This document shows, in pieces, positions 1-10,140 of a DNA stretch of 64,000 nt. This stretch comes from Diospyros lotus (Eukaryota; Streptophyta; Magnoliopsida; Ericales; Ebenaceae): the NCBI RefSeq assembly GCF_014633365.1, contig NC_068344.1:11113669-11177668 (forward strand), read 5' to 3'. The position numbers were made by a program, and so were the translations under genes. Position 1 is the stretch's first letter; each line of letters opens with the position of its first letter. The notes beneath the pieces are model-generated. The model had not been told where the DNA came from. It searched no databases and worked only from the letters and a program-made list of their open reading frames with translations.

Positions 1-914
1 TTTTTGTTATACCGTTTGGGTTAACCAATGCCCCCGCTACATTTCAATCCTTGATGAATGAGATCTTTAAGGAACAACTGAGGCAATTTGTTTTGGTCTT
101 TTTTTATGACATTTTGGTTTATAGCAAGGATATGGCTGAGCACAAGGAACATTTGAAGTGCGTTTTGGGGTTGTTAGCAGTGCATCAACTGTATGCCAAT
201 GCAAAGAAGTGTCAATTTGGGCAGCGGAAGATTGAGTACTTGGGACACGTCATTTCTCACGAAGGGGTGGCTGCGGATGATTCAAAAATTAAGGCAGTCG
301 TGGACTGGCCTAGTCCTAAGTCCTTACGGGAGCTTCGGGGATTCTTGGGCCTTGCGGGGTATTATAGGAGGTTTGTGAAGAATTATGGGAAGCTAGCATG
401 GCCATTGACAGACCGCCTTCAGAAGGGGAATTTTTTTGGGGATGAATTTGCAGAACATGCCTTTCAATCTCTTAAAGGAGTGATGACCAAACTGCCGGTG
501 TTGGCCTTACCAGATTTTTTCAAAGAGTTTGTGGTAGAAACTGATGCATTCGGGCATGGGTTGGGGGCTGTTTTGATGCAGGAGCAGCGACCTATAGCTT
601 TTTTCAGTCATTCCCTAAATCCCAAAGGTCGACAAAGGTCTGTGTATGAGAGAGAGCTGATGGCCATGGTATTTGTGGTGAGGAAGTGGAGACATTATTT
701 GATTGGGAGGAAATTTGTTATTCGGACAGATCAACGAAGCTTAAAGTTTTTAATGGAACAAAGGGAGATCAGTCCGGAGTGCCAAAAATGGGTCATGAAG
801 TTGATGGGATATGAGTGTGAGATTCAGTACTGACCCGGGTTGGAGAACCGGGCAGCAGATGCCCTTTCACGTCTCCAATCTTCCGTTTCATTATTGACTC
901 TCATCGTTCCTTGA
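1..914 (+). pseudogene. Ty3/gypsy reverse transcriptase-RNase H remnant (5' part outside window)
   Basis: The reading frame enters from the left edge inside the reverse transcriptase of a Ty3/gypsy polyprotein. The RT palm, thumb-region motif ([16 protein letters not shown]) and RNase H (YERELMAMVFVVRKWRHYL, then IRTDQRSLKFL) follow in the normal order. The RT active-site block reads FFYDILVYS where the family has F-x-D-D: the first catalytic aspartate is a tyrosine (tat). The RNase H block ETDAFGHGLGAVLMQ keeps its aspartate. A TGA at 831-833 falls just before the conserved PGLENRAADALSR stretch, and a second in-frame TGA is at 912-914, so the polyprotein is broken. It continues into the integrase remnant downstream. 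The family is certain; the element is dead. Confidence 0.93.
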
Positions 915-2458
915 GTGGTGCAACTTGACCAACTTAAGAAGGAGGTGGAGGAGGATGTGCCACTCCAACTAATAGTTAAGGAGGTGAAGGCTGATCCCAC
1001 GCGAAAGCTAGGTTTTACCTTAGTGGATGGGCACTTGCTATTCAAAGGGAAGCTGTATCTACCTAAAGGCTCCACCTTGATTTTGTTAATATTGAAGGAG
1101 GGGCATGATGGTCGGATTGGAGGCCACTCCGGGTTCTCAAGACCTTTAAAAGGATCTCTTCGAACGTGTTTTGGGTGGGAATGAAGAGGGATATTCAACA
1201 GTATGTTCGACATTGCCCTGTGTGCCAACAAAATAAATACGAAGCATTATCACCTGGTGGGTTGCTGCAGCCGCTTCCAGTTCCAAGCCAAATCTAAGAG
1301 GATGTGTCTATGGATTTCATTGAAGGGCTGCCAAGGTCAGGGGGGAAAGATACAATATTGGTGGTGGTTGACCGGTTAAGCAAATATGGACATTTTCTTG
1401 CTGTAAAACATCCCTTCACAGCAGCAAGCATAGCAGGGATTTTTGTGAAGGAGGTTGTCAGGTTACATGGGGTTCCAAACTCAATTGTCTCCGATAGGGA
1501 TAAAATTTTTGTTAGTCACTTTTGGGAAGAGTTGTTTCGATTGCAGGGCACTAAATTGAACAGGAGCAGCTCCTACCACCCACAGTCCAATGGTCAAACG
1601 AAGGTCCTAAACCGCACGTTGGAGACTTATCTTCGCTGTTTCTGCTCGTCCAAACCTACAGCGTGGTGCAGCTGGTTGCCATGGGCTGAATATTGGTACA
1701 ATACTTCATTTCATACAGCCTCAAAATTAACTCCGTTCCAGATTGTATATGGGCGTGAACCTCCCCCATTATTGAGATTTGAGAGGGGTACTACAACAGT
1801 TTCAGCAATCGAACAGCAGCTGTTGGAGCGGGACTCCATTCTTGATGAATTGAAGTCCCAACTGTTGAAGGCTCAAGCTCGGATGAAAGAGTTAGCTGAT
1901 AAGAAGCGGCGAGATGTGCAATTTGATGTGGGAGATATGGTTTATGTAAAAATTCGGCCCTATCGACAAAAGAGATTGGCAAAGAGATTGAATGAGAAGT
2001 TATCACCTAGGTTCTATGGGCCTTTTCCAGTGGAGAAGAGGATTGGGAATGTGGCCTACAAGCTGTCCTTACCCCTTTCTAGTGCTATCCATCCCGTGTT
2101 CCATGTGTCGCAGTTGCGCAAGGCGGAAGGAGCAATTAGGGAAACCCTCGAAATCCCTAATCAGCTTTCAGCCGAGATGGAAATGAAAGTGTCTCCGGAA
2201 TTTCTGTTGGGAATAAGGCCAGGCACAAAGGAAAATCTAAGGAACCTTGATGTCTTTATTCAATGGAAGGGGCTGCCCCCATTGGAAGCAACCTGGGAGC
2301 CATACCATCAGATTCTTCTTCAATTTCCAGAATTTCACCTTGAGGACAAGGTGCGACTTATGAGCGGGAGTGTTGTTAGGACTCCTATTAAACAAACGTA
2401 TCAAAGGAGAAAGAAGGAGGGGAAAAAGGGGGGGGGGGGAGGGGGGGCAACCAAGTAA
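915..2458 (+). pseudogene. Ty3/gypsy integrase plus chromodomain remnant
   Basis: This continues the same element. The HHCC zinc-binding region (HCPVC at about 1212-1226) is only readable after a frame change between about 1140 and 1185, and a TAA at 1295-1297 precedes the catalytic core. From 1304 one open frame of 384 codons holds the integrase core: MDFIEGLP with the first aspartate, VSDRDKIF with the second, then YHPQSNGQTKVLNRTLE. In the last block the expected glutamate of the D-D-35-E triad is a lysine. A GPF/Y-type C-terminal region (YGPFPVEKRIGNVAYKL) and a chromodomain (VFIQWKGLPPLEATWEPYH) follow, which places the element among plant chromoviruses. The frame ends in a glycine run encoded by a G tract at about 2428-2447. 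The frame is long but catalytically dead. Confidence 0.93.
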
Positions 2459-2460
2459 AA

Positions 2461-2722
2461 TGACCCAAGGCTAAAAAAAGTCACAAGTTAGTTAGAAGAG
2501 AATATTCTAGCATGTGGCTGGAACGAGTGGGAGGAGTAAGTATATAAAGGAGAAGAGAAGGAGAGAGAGGTGTGGAAAATTCTGTTAGAGAAGTCGTGGG
2601 AGAGAGAGGCCCTCTCGAATAGGCCTATTTGGTTTTTCTTTCATTGTTGAAGCTACTGTCAGTGAGGAATTCCTACTGTTTTTGAGTGAAAGTTCAATCA
2701 ATTTTTGAGAAGAGTTCTATCA
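2461..2722 (+). repeat. Probable 3' LTR of the plus-strand chromovirus
   Basis: The segment starts TGACCCAAGG just after a purine-rich tract (about 2400-2447) and ends TTCTATCA where recognisable minus-strand RT coding sequence begins. A TATA-like tatataaagg lies at 2541-2550, followed by a GA-rich leader. The TG...CA ends and position fit a 262-bp LTR, but the matching 5' LTR is outside the window, so the borders are inferred. Confidence 0.55.
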
Positions 2723-3430
2723 CCTTCCTTCTTCAGTAATTGAGTTAAAGGCCTACTAATGATCCCGTAGTTCTTCACGAACCTCCTGTAGTACCCTGTT
2801 AAGCCTAGAAACCCCTTTAAGGCTTTAAGGGTGTTAGGCCTCAGCTAAGACTACATGGCTGCTACCTTCTTTGGGTCTGTGTTGACCCCTTAGCCCGAGA
2901 TAATGTACCCAAGGTATTCCACTTGCCTTTGGGCAAAAGCGCACTTCGACCTCTTGATATGCAATTGGTTGACTCTAAGGATCTCAAAGGTGGCCTTAAG
3001 GTGTGTCAAATGTTGGTTAAAAGTACGGCTATACACCAATATATCGTCAAAAAATACTAGGATGAAGTTCCTTAGGTGGGGTTAAAAAATGTGGTTCATC
3101 AAAGATTAGAAAGAAGCTAGGGCATTGATAAGGCCAAAGGGCATTACCAAGAACTCGTAATGCCCCTGATGGGTTCGAAAAGCAATTTTGGGTATGTCTT
3201 TAGGGCTCATTCGAATCTGGTGATAGCCAACTCTTAGATCAAGCTTAGAAAAAATGGTTGCATCCCTTAATTCTTCTAGGAGGTCTTCGATGAGTGGAAT
3301 TGGGTATTTGTCTTTGATGGTCATGCTGTTTAGCTGGCGGTAATCTATACGGAAACGCCATGATCCATCTTTCTTCTTTACCAACAATACCGAGGATGCG
3401 TAAGGATTGTGGCTAGGTTGAATTAGGGAC
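2723..3430 (-). pseudogene. Ty3/gypsy reverse transcriptase remnant
   Basis: The minus-strand translation carries successive RT blocks: [48 protein letters not shown], then after a stop the active-site block FFDDILVYS near 3030-3046, and finally [17 protein letters not shown] near 2775-2825. In contrast to the neighbouring plus-strand copy, both catalytic aspartates survive. The frame is cut by several stops, one at about 3106 where the family has a glutamine. Coding ends near 2723 at the junction with the other element's LTR. Confidence 0.9.
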
Positions 3431-4263
3431 TATTGTAACATTTCTTTAACCATTTGCTCTATCTGTGTTTTCTGGGCTGGGGGGTATTGATAGGCTCGTG
3501 CATTAAAGGGTTCAAAATTGAGTTTCAAATTGATGGAATGGTCATGGGTTCTAGGAGGAGGTAAAGTTGTTGGCTCCCTAAAGAGATCCTCATATTCAAA
3601 CAAAACATATGAAGTTGGTCGAGTTGATTTACCTCCCACTTTGCTTGAGATGGGCTGCTGACTACCAGCAAGAGTTCATTGTCTATCTTTTGATCCTCCT
3701 CCTCCCCTTCTTCCAATGCCTGTATAGAGAAAAGTTGGGCCACCTAAGTTAGTTTATGCCTGAGCATCTTATGTAAACGCTTCCCCGTGATCATCTTGCA
3801 CACTCCAACGTCCTTGCTGCCCACCAATGTCATTCCCTTCCCTTTTTTCTCAAAGGTCACTTCCATCTTGTTAAAATCGAAGTAGATGTGGCTCACTTGC
3901 TTCATCCAGTCTACCCTCAAGACCACATCACACCCCCCCCCCCCCCCCCCCCCCCCCCAGTTTTAATAACCTCATATATGCCTTGAACTCTTCACCTTGC
4001 ATCTCCCAAAGAAAGTTAGCGCAAGATGACTTGTTCATCACCCTCAGATATGCCTCGAACTCTTCACCTTGCATCTCCCAAAGGAAGTTAGCGCAAGCTG
4101 ACTTGCTCATCACCTTACTTCCATTAGCCACCGTTATTGAAAGTAGTTGTGTGCTAATCAGTGAGCACTTCAATTGCTTGGCAGTACCTTCGTCCAAAAA
4201 ACTATGGGTACTCCCACTGTCAATGAGGATCATCAACTTACTTTCTCCTACCTTCCCTTCCAC
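3430..4263 (-). pseudogene. Ty3/gypsy protease and linker remnant, with expanded C/G tract and in-frame tandem duplication
   Basis: The minus-strand frame from 4263 begins with a retropepsin-like block containing LIDSGSTHSFLD, with the catalytic DSG intact. Within this frame a 72-bp unit is present twice (about 3968-4111), giving a repeated SCANFLWEMQGEEF segment of 24 residues. The frame then runs into a homopolymer at 3933-3958 (C on plus, G on minus). The next block, VLRVDWMKQVSHIYFDFNK, is the expected protease C-terminal and linker region. It is a dead pol fragment. Confidence 0.82.
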
Positions 4264-5532
4264 CTTGATAATTTTGTGTTGGTCAGCCCTCTCAAGGCAT
4301 GTAGAGAAATCTCCCCATTGTCCTCTTCTCCTTCTTTAGGCACATCCAACATGTCTTCCTCTTCTACATTTTCCTCCTCTCCTTTCAATAAAAGCAATTG
4401 CTTCTTACACTGGTGCTCGGGAAAATACCTATCCTCACATTTGAAACAAAGAGTTGCCTGGCTCCTCTGCTCTATCAACCTATCCCCTTGTGTTTTAGTG
4501 CCCGTAAGTGGTAAGCTCCTCATCCCTTGCTCTCTTATCCAATTCTCCCTTCCCTTAATCTTTCCAACGGGAGCTAACACATTGTGTGTTCCTTCCCTGT
4601 TCATAAATCGTTGCTTCTTCATGAGTGCTTCCACCATCAACTCATGCAACTGGGCATTATCAGTGGCATGCTTAAGGGTCTGTGGCTGCAACACCTTCAC
4701 CATGGGCTTTAACTCCTCATTTAATCCACTAATAAAACTGGAGATAAAATAAGCCTCCGTAAGGTAGGGGTTATGGTTGAGCATCAACGCCTTCAGTTCC
4801 ACAAACCTCCTCTGGTACTCTGCCACCGCTCCATTCTGTCTGATCTTGTTGAACTCCTCCACCACATCCGTCATTCCTCTCTCCCCAAACCTCTCTCAAA
4901 ATTCTGCTGCAAATTCTGCCCATGGACATTCCCCCCTTGTCTTAGCCCATCCATCCTTGGTACCAATCATCCCATCATCATTAAGGTAGGTCGCAGCCAT
5001 GGTCACCTTTTGGTGCTCAAGGATTCTAAACCACTCAAAGTCAAAGGCCCTCTCACATCTTCTAATCCACCACCGAGGTGTACATCCATCAAACATGGGA
5101 TATCCAATTTTGACATTGGTATCCTTGGGTGGCCAAGGCCTCCGTTCACCCCTGCCTTCGACCAACCACATTCTCCCCCATTTCCCCCGGCTCCTCCCCA
5201 ATCTCAGAGGTTCCCGGTCTCCTCTGACTCATCCCATTGCCAGGAAGGATCGGATTTGCTCTTTCCCTAGGAGGAAAATCTGGGGAAAGGCTTACCGATT
5301 GTTGTCGCGCAAACATGACCATGAAACCTTGTAGTTGCTCACTAATCTGCACTCCTACTTCTTCTCGGATCTAATTGAATGCACCATCTAATTTGCGATC
5401 AATGGAGATGATCGCCTTGTAATTACAATTTGATCCCAATTCTAGCTGATCTACCCTCGCCTGCAAGTATGATAACGTGGACTCAAATTGGTGTGGTTGC
5501 ACATCCATATTCATCCTCGTGCCGTCTACCAT
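4248..5532 (-). pseudogene. Ty3/gypsy gag remnant with zinc knuckle
   Basis: On the minus strand a start at 5532-5530 lies about 40 bases after the primer-binding site and opens a gag-type leader. The retrotransposon gag core follows (KIGYPMFDGCTPRWW, then NGAVAEYQRRFVELKALML, FISGLNEELKP). A nucleocapsid-like knuckle CFKCEDRYFPEHQC ends it. Gag packages element RNA into cytoplasmic particles. At least two in-frame stops interrupt it, one near 5371 and one near 4895. Plus-strand reading frames across this interval are shadows. Confidence 0.87.
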
Positions 5533-5567
5533 CACCGGATCTTTCCCGTAACTTTGCTTGGCCTGGA

Positions 5568-5581
5568 TCGCTCTGATACCA
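5568..5581 (-). other. Primer-binding site, initiator-Met tRNA type
   Basis: On the minus strand TGGTATCAGAGC lies three bases inside the LTR end. This is the standard plant primer-binding sequence complementary to the 3' end of initiator methionine tRNA. It fixes the orientation and the LTR boundary. Confidence 0.85.
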
Positions 5582-5584
5582 AAT

Positions 5585-6004
5585 TGTTAGGTCCAACGGA
5601 TCTGACAAGTATGTCTCAAGAATTCTCAAGAATTTTGCAAGGAATTCTGGAGAATTGTATAGAAAAGACTTGATCGAAGAGAGAGAGAGAGAGCGAGAGA
5701 ATTTCTAACAAGTATGTCTCAAGAATTTTGCAAGGAATTCTGGAGAATTGTATAGAAGAGACTTGATCGAAGAGAGAGAGAGAGAGAGAATTTAAAGGAA
5801 AATTCAAGATTTAATTCATTCATGCCTTCTTCAAGTGAGATCAATTTGTATTTATACTGATCTCACCAACTAAGTGGACAAATCAAGTGGACAATTTGAA
5901 TAGTTCTCGCCAAAATTCTATACAACCGCTAACTACCATGTGCTACGACTACTATTACCTTTTCGCCTCTCTTTATCTAGTAAGCACATGTTAGGCACAT
6001 GACA
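5585..6004 (-). repeat. 5' LTR (420 bp) of the minus-strand Ty3/gypsy element
   Basis: On the minus strand the segment starts TGTCATGTGCC and ends GGACCTAACA, immediately followed by the primer-binding site. It contains a roughly 85-90 bp tandem duplication (about 5602-5695 and 5706-5790), each copy ending in a GA microsatellite. The right edge joins copia coding sequence directly. Confidence 0.8.
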
Positions 6005-7130
6005 GATGATTGGGCGTGCTAAGGTAAAGGATGGACTCTATCATCTTGAAGACCTTGGTGGACAGATTGCTAAAAGTCAGATTTCCCTTGTATCATTTTT
6101 AGTAAAATCTAATAAGGATTTGCTTTGGCTTCATCACTTTCGCCTAGACATCCATCTTTTAAAGTTCTTCAATTTATGTTTCCCTCTTTGTTCAAGGGAT
6201 TAGATGCTAGGGATTTCCAATGTGATGTTTGTCAATTTGCTAAACATAGAAGGGTTCCATTCCCTCTCAATAATAATAGAAGTTCGCTTCCTTTTGCTCT
6301 AATTCATAGCGATATATGGGGTCCTTCTTCGGTTACTAATCTCTCAGGTGCTCGGTGGTTTGTGTTGTTTGTAGATGATTGCACGTGAGTGGTTTGGTTA
6401 TATCTATTAAAAGTTAAATCAGAAGTGTGCACCATCTTTCCAAACTTCTACACTATGATTACAAATCAGTTTGGGGTTGAAATAAAAAAGGTCCGAACAG
6501 ATAATGCCAAAGATTTGTTATCCAATTTCTTCCAAAAGAAGGGTATAATTCATGAGTCTTCTTGTGTCTATACCCCTTAGCAAAATGGGGTGGTTGAGAA
6601 AAAAAATAGTCATTTGCTAGCTGTTACAAGGGCTTTGTTGTTCCACAATAATGTTCCTAAGCATTATTGGGGAGAAGTTGCCTTGACAGCAACCTACCTC
6701 ATTAATCGGTTACCCTCTAGAAGTCTTGACTCCAGTAGTCTAATTCAGCTTCTTTCTAAAGTTTTCCCAAAATTCATGCCTTCTAATGGCTTTTGTCCTA
6801 GAGTGTTTGGTTGTCTGAGTTTTATTCATAATCACTCACCTAATAAAGGTAAATTAGATCCTAGAACTCTTAAATGTATTTTTGTTGGGTACTCCTTCAC
6901 TCAAAAAGGGTATAAATGTTTCCATCCTCCATCCAAAAGGTTCTTTGTCTCAACTAATGTGAGTTTTATGGAGGATAGTTCCTATTTCAGTAATTCCTAT
7001 CCTCTGGGGGAGATTGAATTCTTGGAAGAAAGAAATAGGGAATTGCTTCTTCCTACTCTTCCTTCTTCTTCCTCTAATCACTCTTTGCCTCATCCAAAGG
7101 ATATCCCATAGGATTCTCTAAACTTGATAC
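6005..7130 (+). pseudogene. Ty1/copia GAG-pre-integrase and integrase remnant
   Basis: It begins in the pre-integrase zinc region (MIGRAKVKDGLYHLEDL; CDVCQFAKHRRVPF). The integrase core follows: IHSDIWGP with the first acidic residue, KVRTDNAKDL with the second, QNGVVEKKNSHLLAVTRALL with the third. All three catalytic acids are present. A GKLDPRTLKCIFVGYS block marks the copia-specific C-terminal part. The frame is broken by a frameshift near 6125-6205, a TGA at 6386-6388, a TAG at 6578-6580 and a TAG at 7109-7111. It is non-functional. Confidence 0.9.
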
Positions 7131-7282
7131 ACAGGGAAAATCTCCAACCTTCTTCTAGTCCACTAAAGGTATATTCAAGAAAAAAGGTCTTGGCTCCTCA
7201 ACCTATGCATGCTGAATTATCTAAACTAGGTTCAAAACCCTACAATCCTAATTCTGAACCTATTTCATCCTCCATTTAGCCT

Positions 7283-9030
7283 ATGCCTTTCCTTGATCCA
7301 ACTACATCAGAACATGATCCCAATACCCATCAACAACTCGAACCTGATCTTAATGACCTTGATATCCCCATTGCCCTCAGAAAGGGAACCCAAACCTATA
7401 TTATACATCATGTGCATTTGTTCCTAACTTACTCACACTTGTCTCCTACTCATAAAGCCTTCCTAACCAACCTAAATTCTATTCCTATCCCAAAGACCTT
7501 CTCTAAAGCATTAAGTAATAAAAATTGGAAGGTTGCCATGAGAGTTGAGATGGCAGCCCTTGAGAAGAACCAAACCTGGGAATTGGTTAAGTTGCCAAAA
7601 AGGAAGCAATCTATAGGGTGTAAATAGGTGTTCACAGTGAAATACAAATCTGATGGGTCCCTAGAAAAATATAAAGCTATGCTGGTTGCTAAGGGGTGTA
7701 CCCAAACATATGGAGTTGATTACCTTGAAACTTTTGTTGTTGTAGCAAAGATGAACACTGTCAAGGTGTTACTGTCCTTAGCAACTAATTTTGATTGGCC
7801 ACTACACCAATTTGATGTAAAAAATACTTTTCTACATGGGGACTTAGAAGAAGAGATTTATATGGACATTACTCCTAGATTTGGTTTGCAAACTAAAGAG
7901 GAGAATGTAGTATGCTAGTTAAAAAAGGCTCTCTATGGACTGAAACAGTCACCAAGAGCTTAGTTTTGGAGGTTTGCAAGGGTTATTCTTGGTTTGGGAT
8001 ACAAGCAAAGTCAAGGTGACCACATTTTATTTGTACATCATTTAGTCACAAGGAGAATTACTGCATTGTTAGTCTATTGATGATATCATTGTCACTGGTG
8101 ATGACAAAGAAGGAATGGAGCTCTTAAAGGGGTGTTTGATTAAAAAATTTGAAATAAAGGAGTTGGCAAAATTAAAATATTTTATGGGCATAGAAGTAGC
8201 TCGGTCTAAGGAAGGAAAATTCATTTCTCAACACAAATATGTGCTGAATCTTTTGATTGACACTAGTATGCTTGGTAGCAGGGCTCTTGATACACCCATT
8301 GAACAAAATCACAGAATTGGTATTGATTCTGAAAATGGTGCAGTTGATAAAGAATCCTATCAAAGGCTAGTAGGAAGACTTATTCATTTATCCCATACAC
8401 GGTCAGACATTGCTTATGCAGTAAACGTGGCCAGCCAATTTATGTATAGCCCTAAGGAAAGCCATCTAAAGGCTATGCACTAAATTCTTCATTACCTTAA
8501 GGGGACTCCCAGTAAGGGTATTATGTTTAGAAAAGGAGGAGAATTGTCTTTGGAAGCATACATTGATGCTGATTATGCAAGGTCTCTTGTTGATAGGAGG
8601 TATACTTCAGGTTATTGCACATTCCTAGGTGGAAATCTTGTCACTTGGAGAAGTTAAAAAAAAAAATGTGGTGGCTAAATCTAGTGTTGAAGCCAAATTC
8701 AGATCTATGGCCCTAAGTATATGTGAATTACTGTGGCTGAAAATTATTCTAGAATATTTAAAAATCAGATGGTCAGCTCCTATGACGCTCTATTGTGACA
8801 ACAAGTCAGCCATCAGCATTTCCCATAATCTAATTTAACATAATAGGATCAAGTATGTTGAGGTAGATAGGCACTTCATCAAAGAAAAACTAGAGAGTGC
8901 CTTGATCTGCTATCCTTTGTTCCTAAAGGAGAGCAGCTGGCAAATGTCTTGACTAATGGTTTACCGGGTCATGTGTGTCGCAAGATATTGAACAAGATGG
9001 GAATGTATGATATACACTCACCATCTTGAG
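7283..9030 (+). pseudogene. Ty1/copia reverse transcriptase-RNase H remnant
   Basis: Copia RT blocks appear in order: ALEKNQTWELVKLPKRKQ, a TAG at 7625-7627, YKAMLVAKGCTQTYGVDYLET, FDVKNTFLHGDLEEEIYM (normally xVKNAFLxG), then ALYGLKQSPRA in a frame reached after the stop at 7916-7918. The YxDD active site near 8074-8082 is disrupted by a frame change and TGA. KYFMGIEVARSKEG and the copia RNase H blocks (EAYIDADYARSLVDRRYTSG; YCDNKSAISISHN) follow, with stops at 8481-8483, 8656-8658 and 8836-8838. It is clearly copia and clearly dead. Confidence 0.9.
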
Positions 9031-9036
9031 GGGGAG

Positions 9037-9315
9037 TGTTACTATGTTAGAAGACGAGCAGATTTCCTAATATTGTTTGTATCGTATAGTGTTTGTATCG
9101 TCTCTGATTTGATTGTATTAGCAGCTGTAGTTTATTTCCTTTTCTGTACATATTTCCTAAGCTAGTTTAGGAAACTATCTAATTAGGAAACTTCCTAATT
9201 AGACTTAGGAAACTGCCTATACGAGTGATAGGCGTGTATATATGTTTCTGAATACCATTAGAATGAAATACGATTGGATTTTTTCCTTCTTCTTGACACT
9301 TGTATAATTATAACA
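9037..9315 (+). repeat. 3' LTR of the Ty1/copia element (279 bp)
   Basis: It starts TGTTACTATG directly after the polypurine tract gagggggag and ends TTATAACA, giving TGTTA/TAACA terminal inversions. A TATA-like tatatatg lies near 9237. The 5' LTR is not in the window. Confidence 0.82.
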
Positions 9316-9809
9316 TATATACATAGCAAGGTGGAAAAGAAATCAGACGGGCAGCAGTGAACAAGGTAATTGTTGCCGCTAGCTAAGGAGAAGGAATAAG
9401 TTTGCTGCGGTGGTGAAGCAAGCAGAAAAAGAAATAGCTGTTGGTTTTGGTTCATGTATATGCCTTGCACTCTGAGATCAGGTTCAGGTCAGGTTACAGT
9501 TTGAACCTTACAACAGAACAACACCATCATTGCTTTTAGGAGTGCCAATTTTTCTTTGTTCCATGGCAGCATTTTTGGTAGAACCTGCACTTAAGTGTTG
9601 GGTAAAAAGTGTTGTTGAATCAATCACATATTTGTAACCTTGTATTAGAATTTTGGCACACTGACAGATTTCATTCAGGAACTATATGAAGAAAATGCAA
9701 CCCGCAGAATCAATCTGGGTAATTTAGTTGAAGTATACTATTGTTCTGGAACTGCATAAGGAGCTGTAAATTGCTGGCTCAATCTGTGTACCCTATTTTA
9801 AAGTTATCC
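9316..9809. other. Non-coding gap between two retrotransposons
   Basis: No reading frame, splice-bounded exon or repeat that I can name. Its right end supplies the TATCC target site (9805-9809) of the next element. It may be host intron of the downstream helicase gene. Confidence 0.4.
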
Positions 9810-10125
9810 TCTCACGACCCCAAGGAACCCTAAGAATATATTAGTAATACATGTCATGTATTTTCCTTATTAGTTGCATTTTCTATTGTTGTTGTTGTTA
9901 ACATCTTCAATGCTAAGCCTATAAATAGGCTTGAGTAGTTAGAGGAAGTCCGCGAATGAAAGAATTGAATTTCATTTTCCCTCTCTCAATCTCCCTCCAT
10001 TCTCTCTCTCTCTCTCTCTAAATCTTCTCCAACTCTTGCTATTTCTTCCTCTCTTTCAATCTAATCTCCCTCCATATCTTCCAAATTCCCTTCATAAACT
10101 CTAGACAAACCCTAGGGTCATATCA
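9810..10125 (+). repeat. 5' LTR of the gene-carrying element
   Basis: It aligns end to end with 13100-13415 without visible gaps. The start reads tctcacgac where the 3' copy has tgtcacgac, so the canonical TG is mutated here. It contains gcctataaataggc (TATA region near 9920) and a CT-rich leader, and ends GGGTCATATCA. Confidence 0.9.
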
Positions 10126-10140
10126 TTTGGTATCAAAGCC
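10126..10140 (+). other. Primer-binding site, initiator-Met type (variant)
   Basis: tttggtatcaaagcc abuts the 5' LTR. It matches the plant TGGTATCAGAGC primer-binding sequence with one substitution. Confidence 0.75.

Larger units (their letters stand above)
1..2722 (+). mobile_element. Ty3/gypsy chromovirus, 3' portion with 3' LTR
   Basis: This is the 3' part of a plus-strand LTR retrotransposon: RT, RNase H, integrase, chromodomain, a purine-rich tract and a probable 3' LTR. Its 5' half lies left of the window. The right edge at 2722 abuts minus-strand RT sequence of another Ty3 element, which suggests this element is nested inside that one. Confidence 0.8.
2723..6004 (-). mobile_element. 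Minus-strand Ty3/gypsy retrotransposon, 5' half
   Basis: Read on the minus strand from the right: 5' LTR (6004-5585), initiator-Met-type primer-binding site, gag with zinc knuckle, aspartic protease, then RT up to about 2723. RNase H and integrase are missing, presumably displaced left of the window by insertion of the plus-strand element. Several stops and homopolymer expansions show it is decayed. Confidence 0.85.
6005..9315 (+). mobile_element. Ty1/copia retrotransposon, 3' portion with 3' LTR
   Basis: Domain order GAG-pre-integrase, integrase, RT, RNase H, purine tract and LTR is that of Ty1/copia (integrase before RT). The 5' LTR, gag and protease are absent; the element starts abruptly at the LTR edge of the minus-strand Ty3 element, consistent with insertion of that element into this one. 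Confidence 0.87.

Noticed and set aside
4773..5334. Plus-strand open frames across the minus-strand gag
   Set aside because: Shadows of the gag frame; no independent homology.
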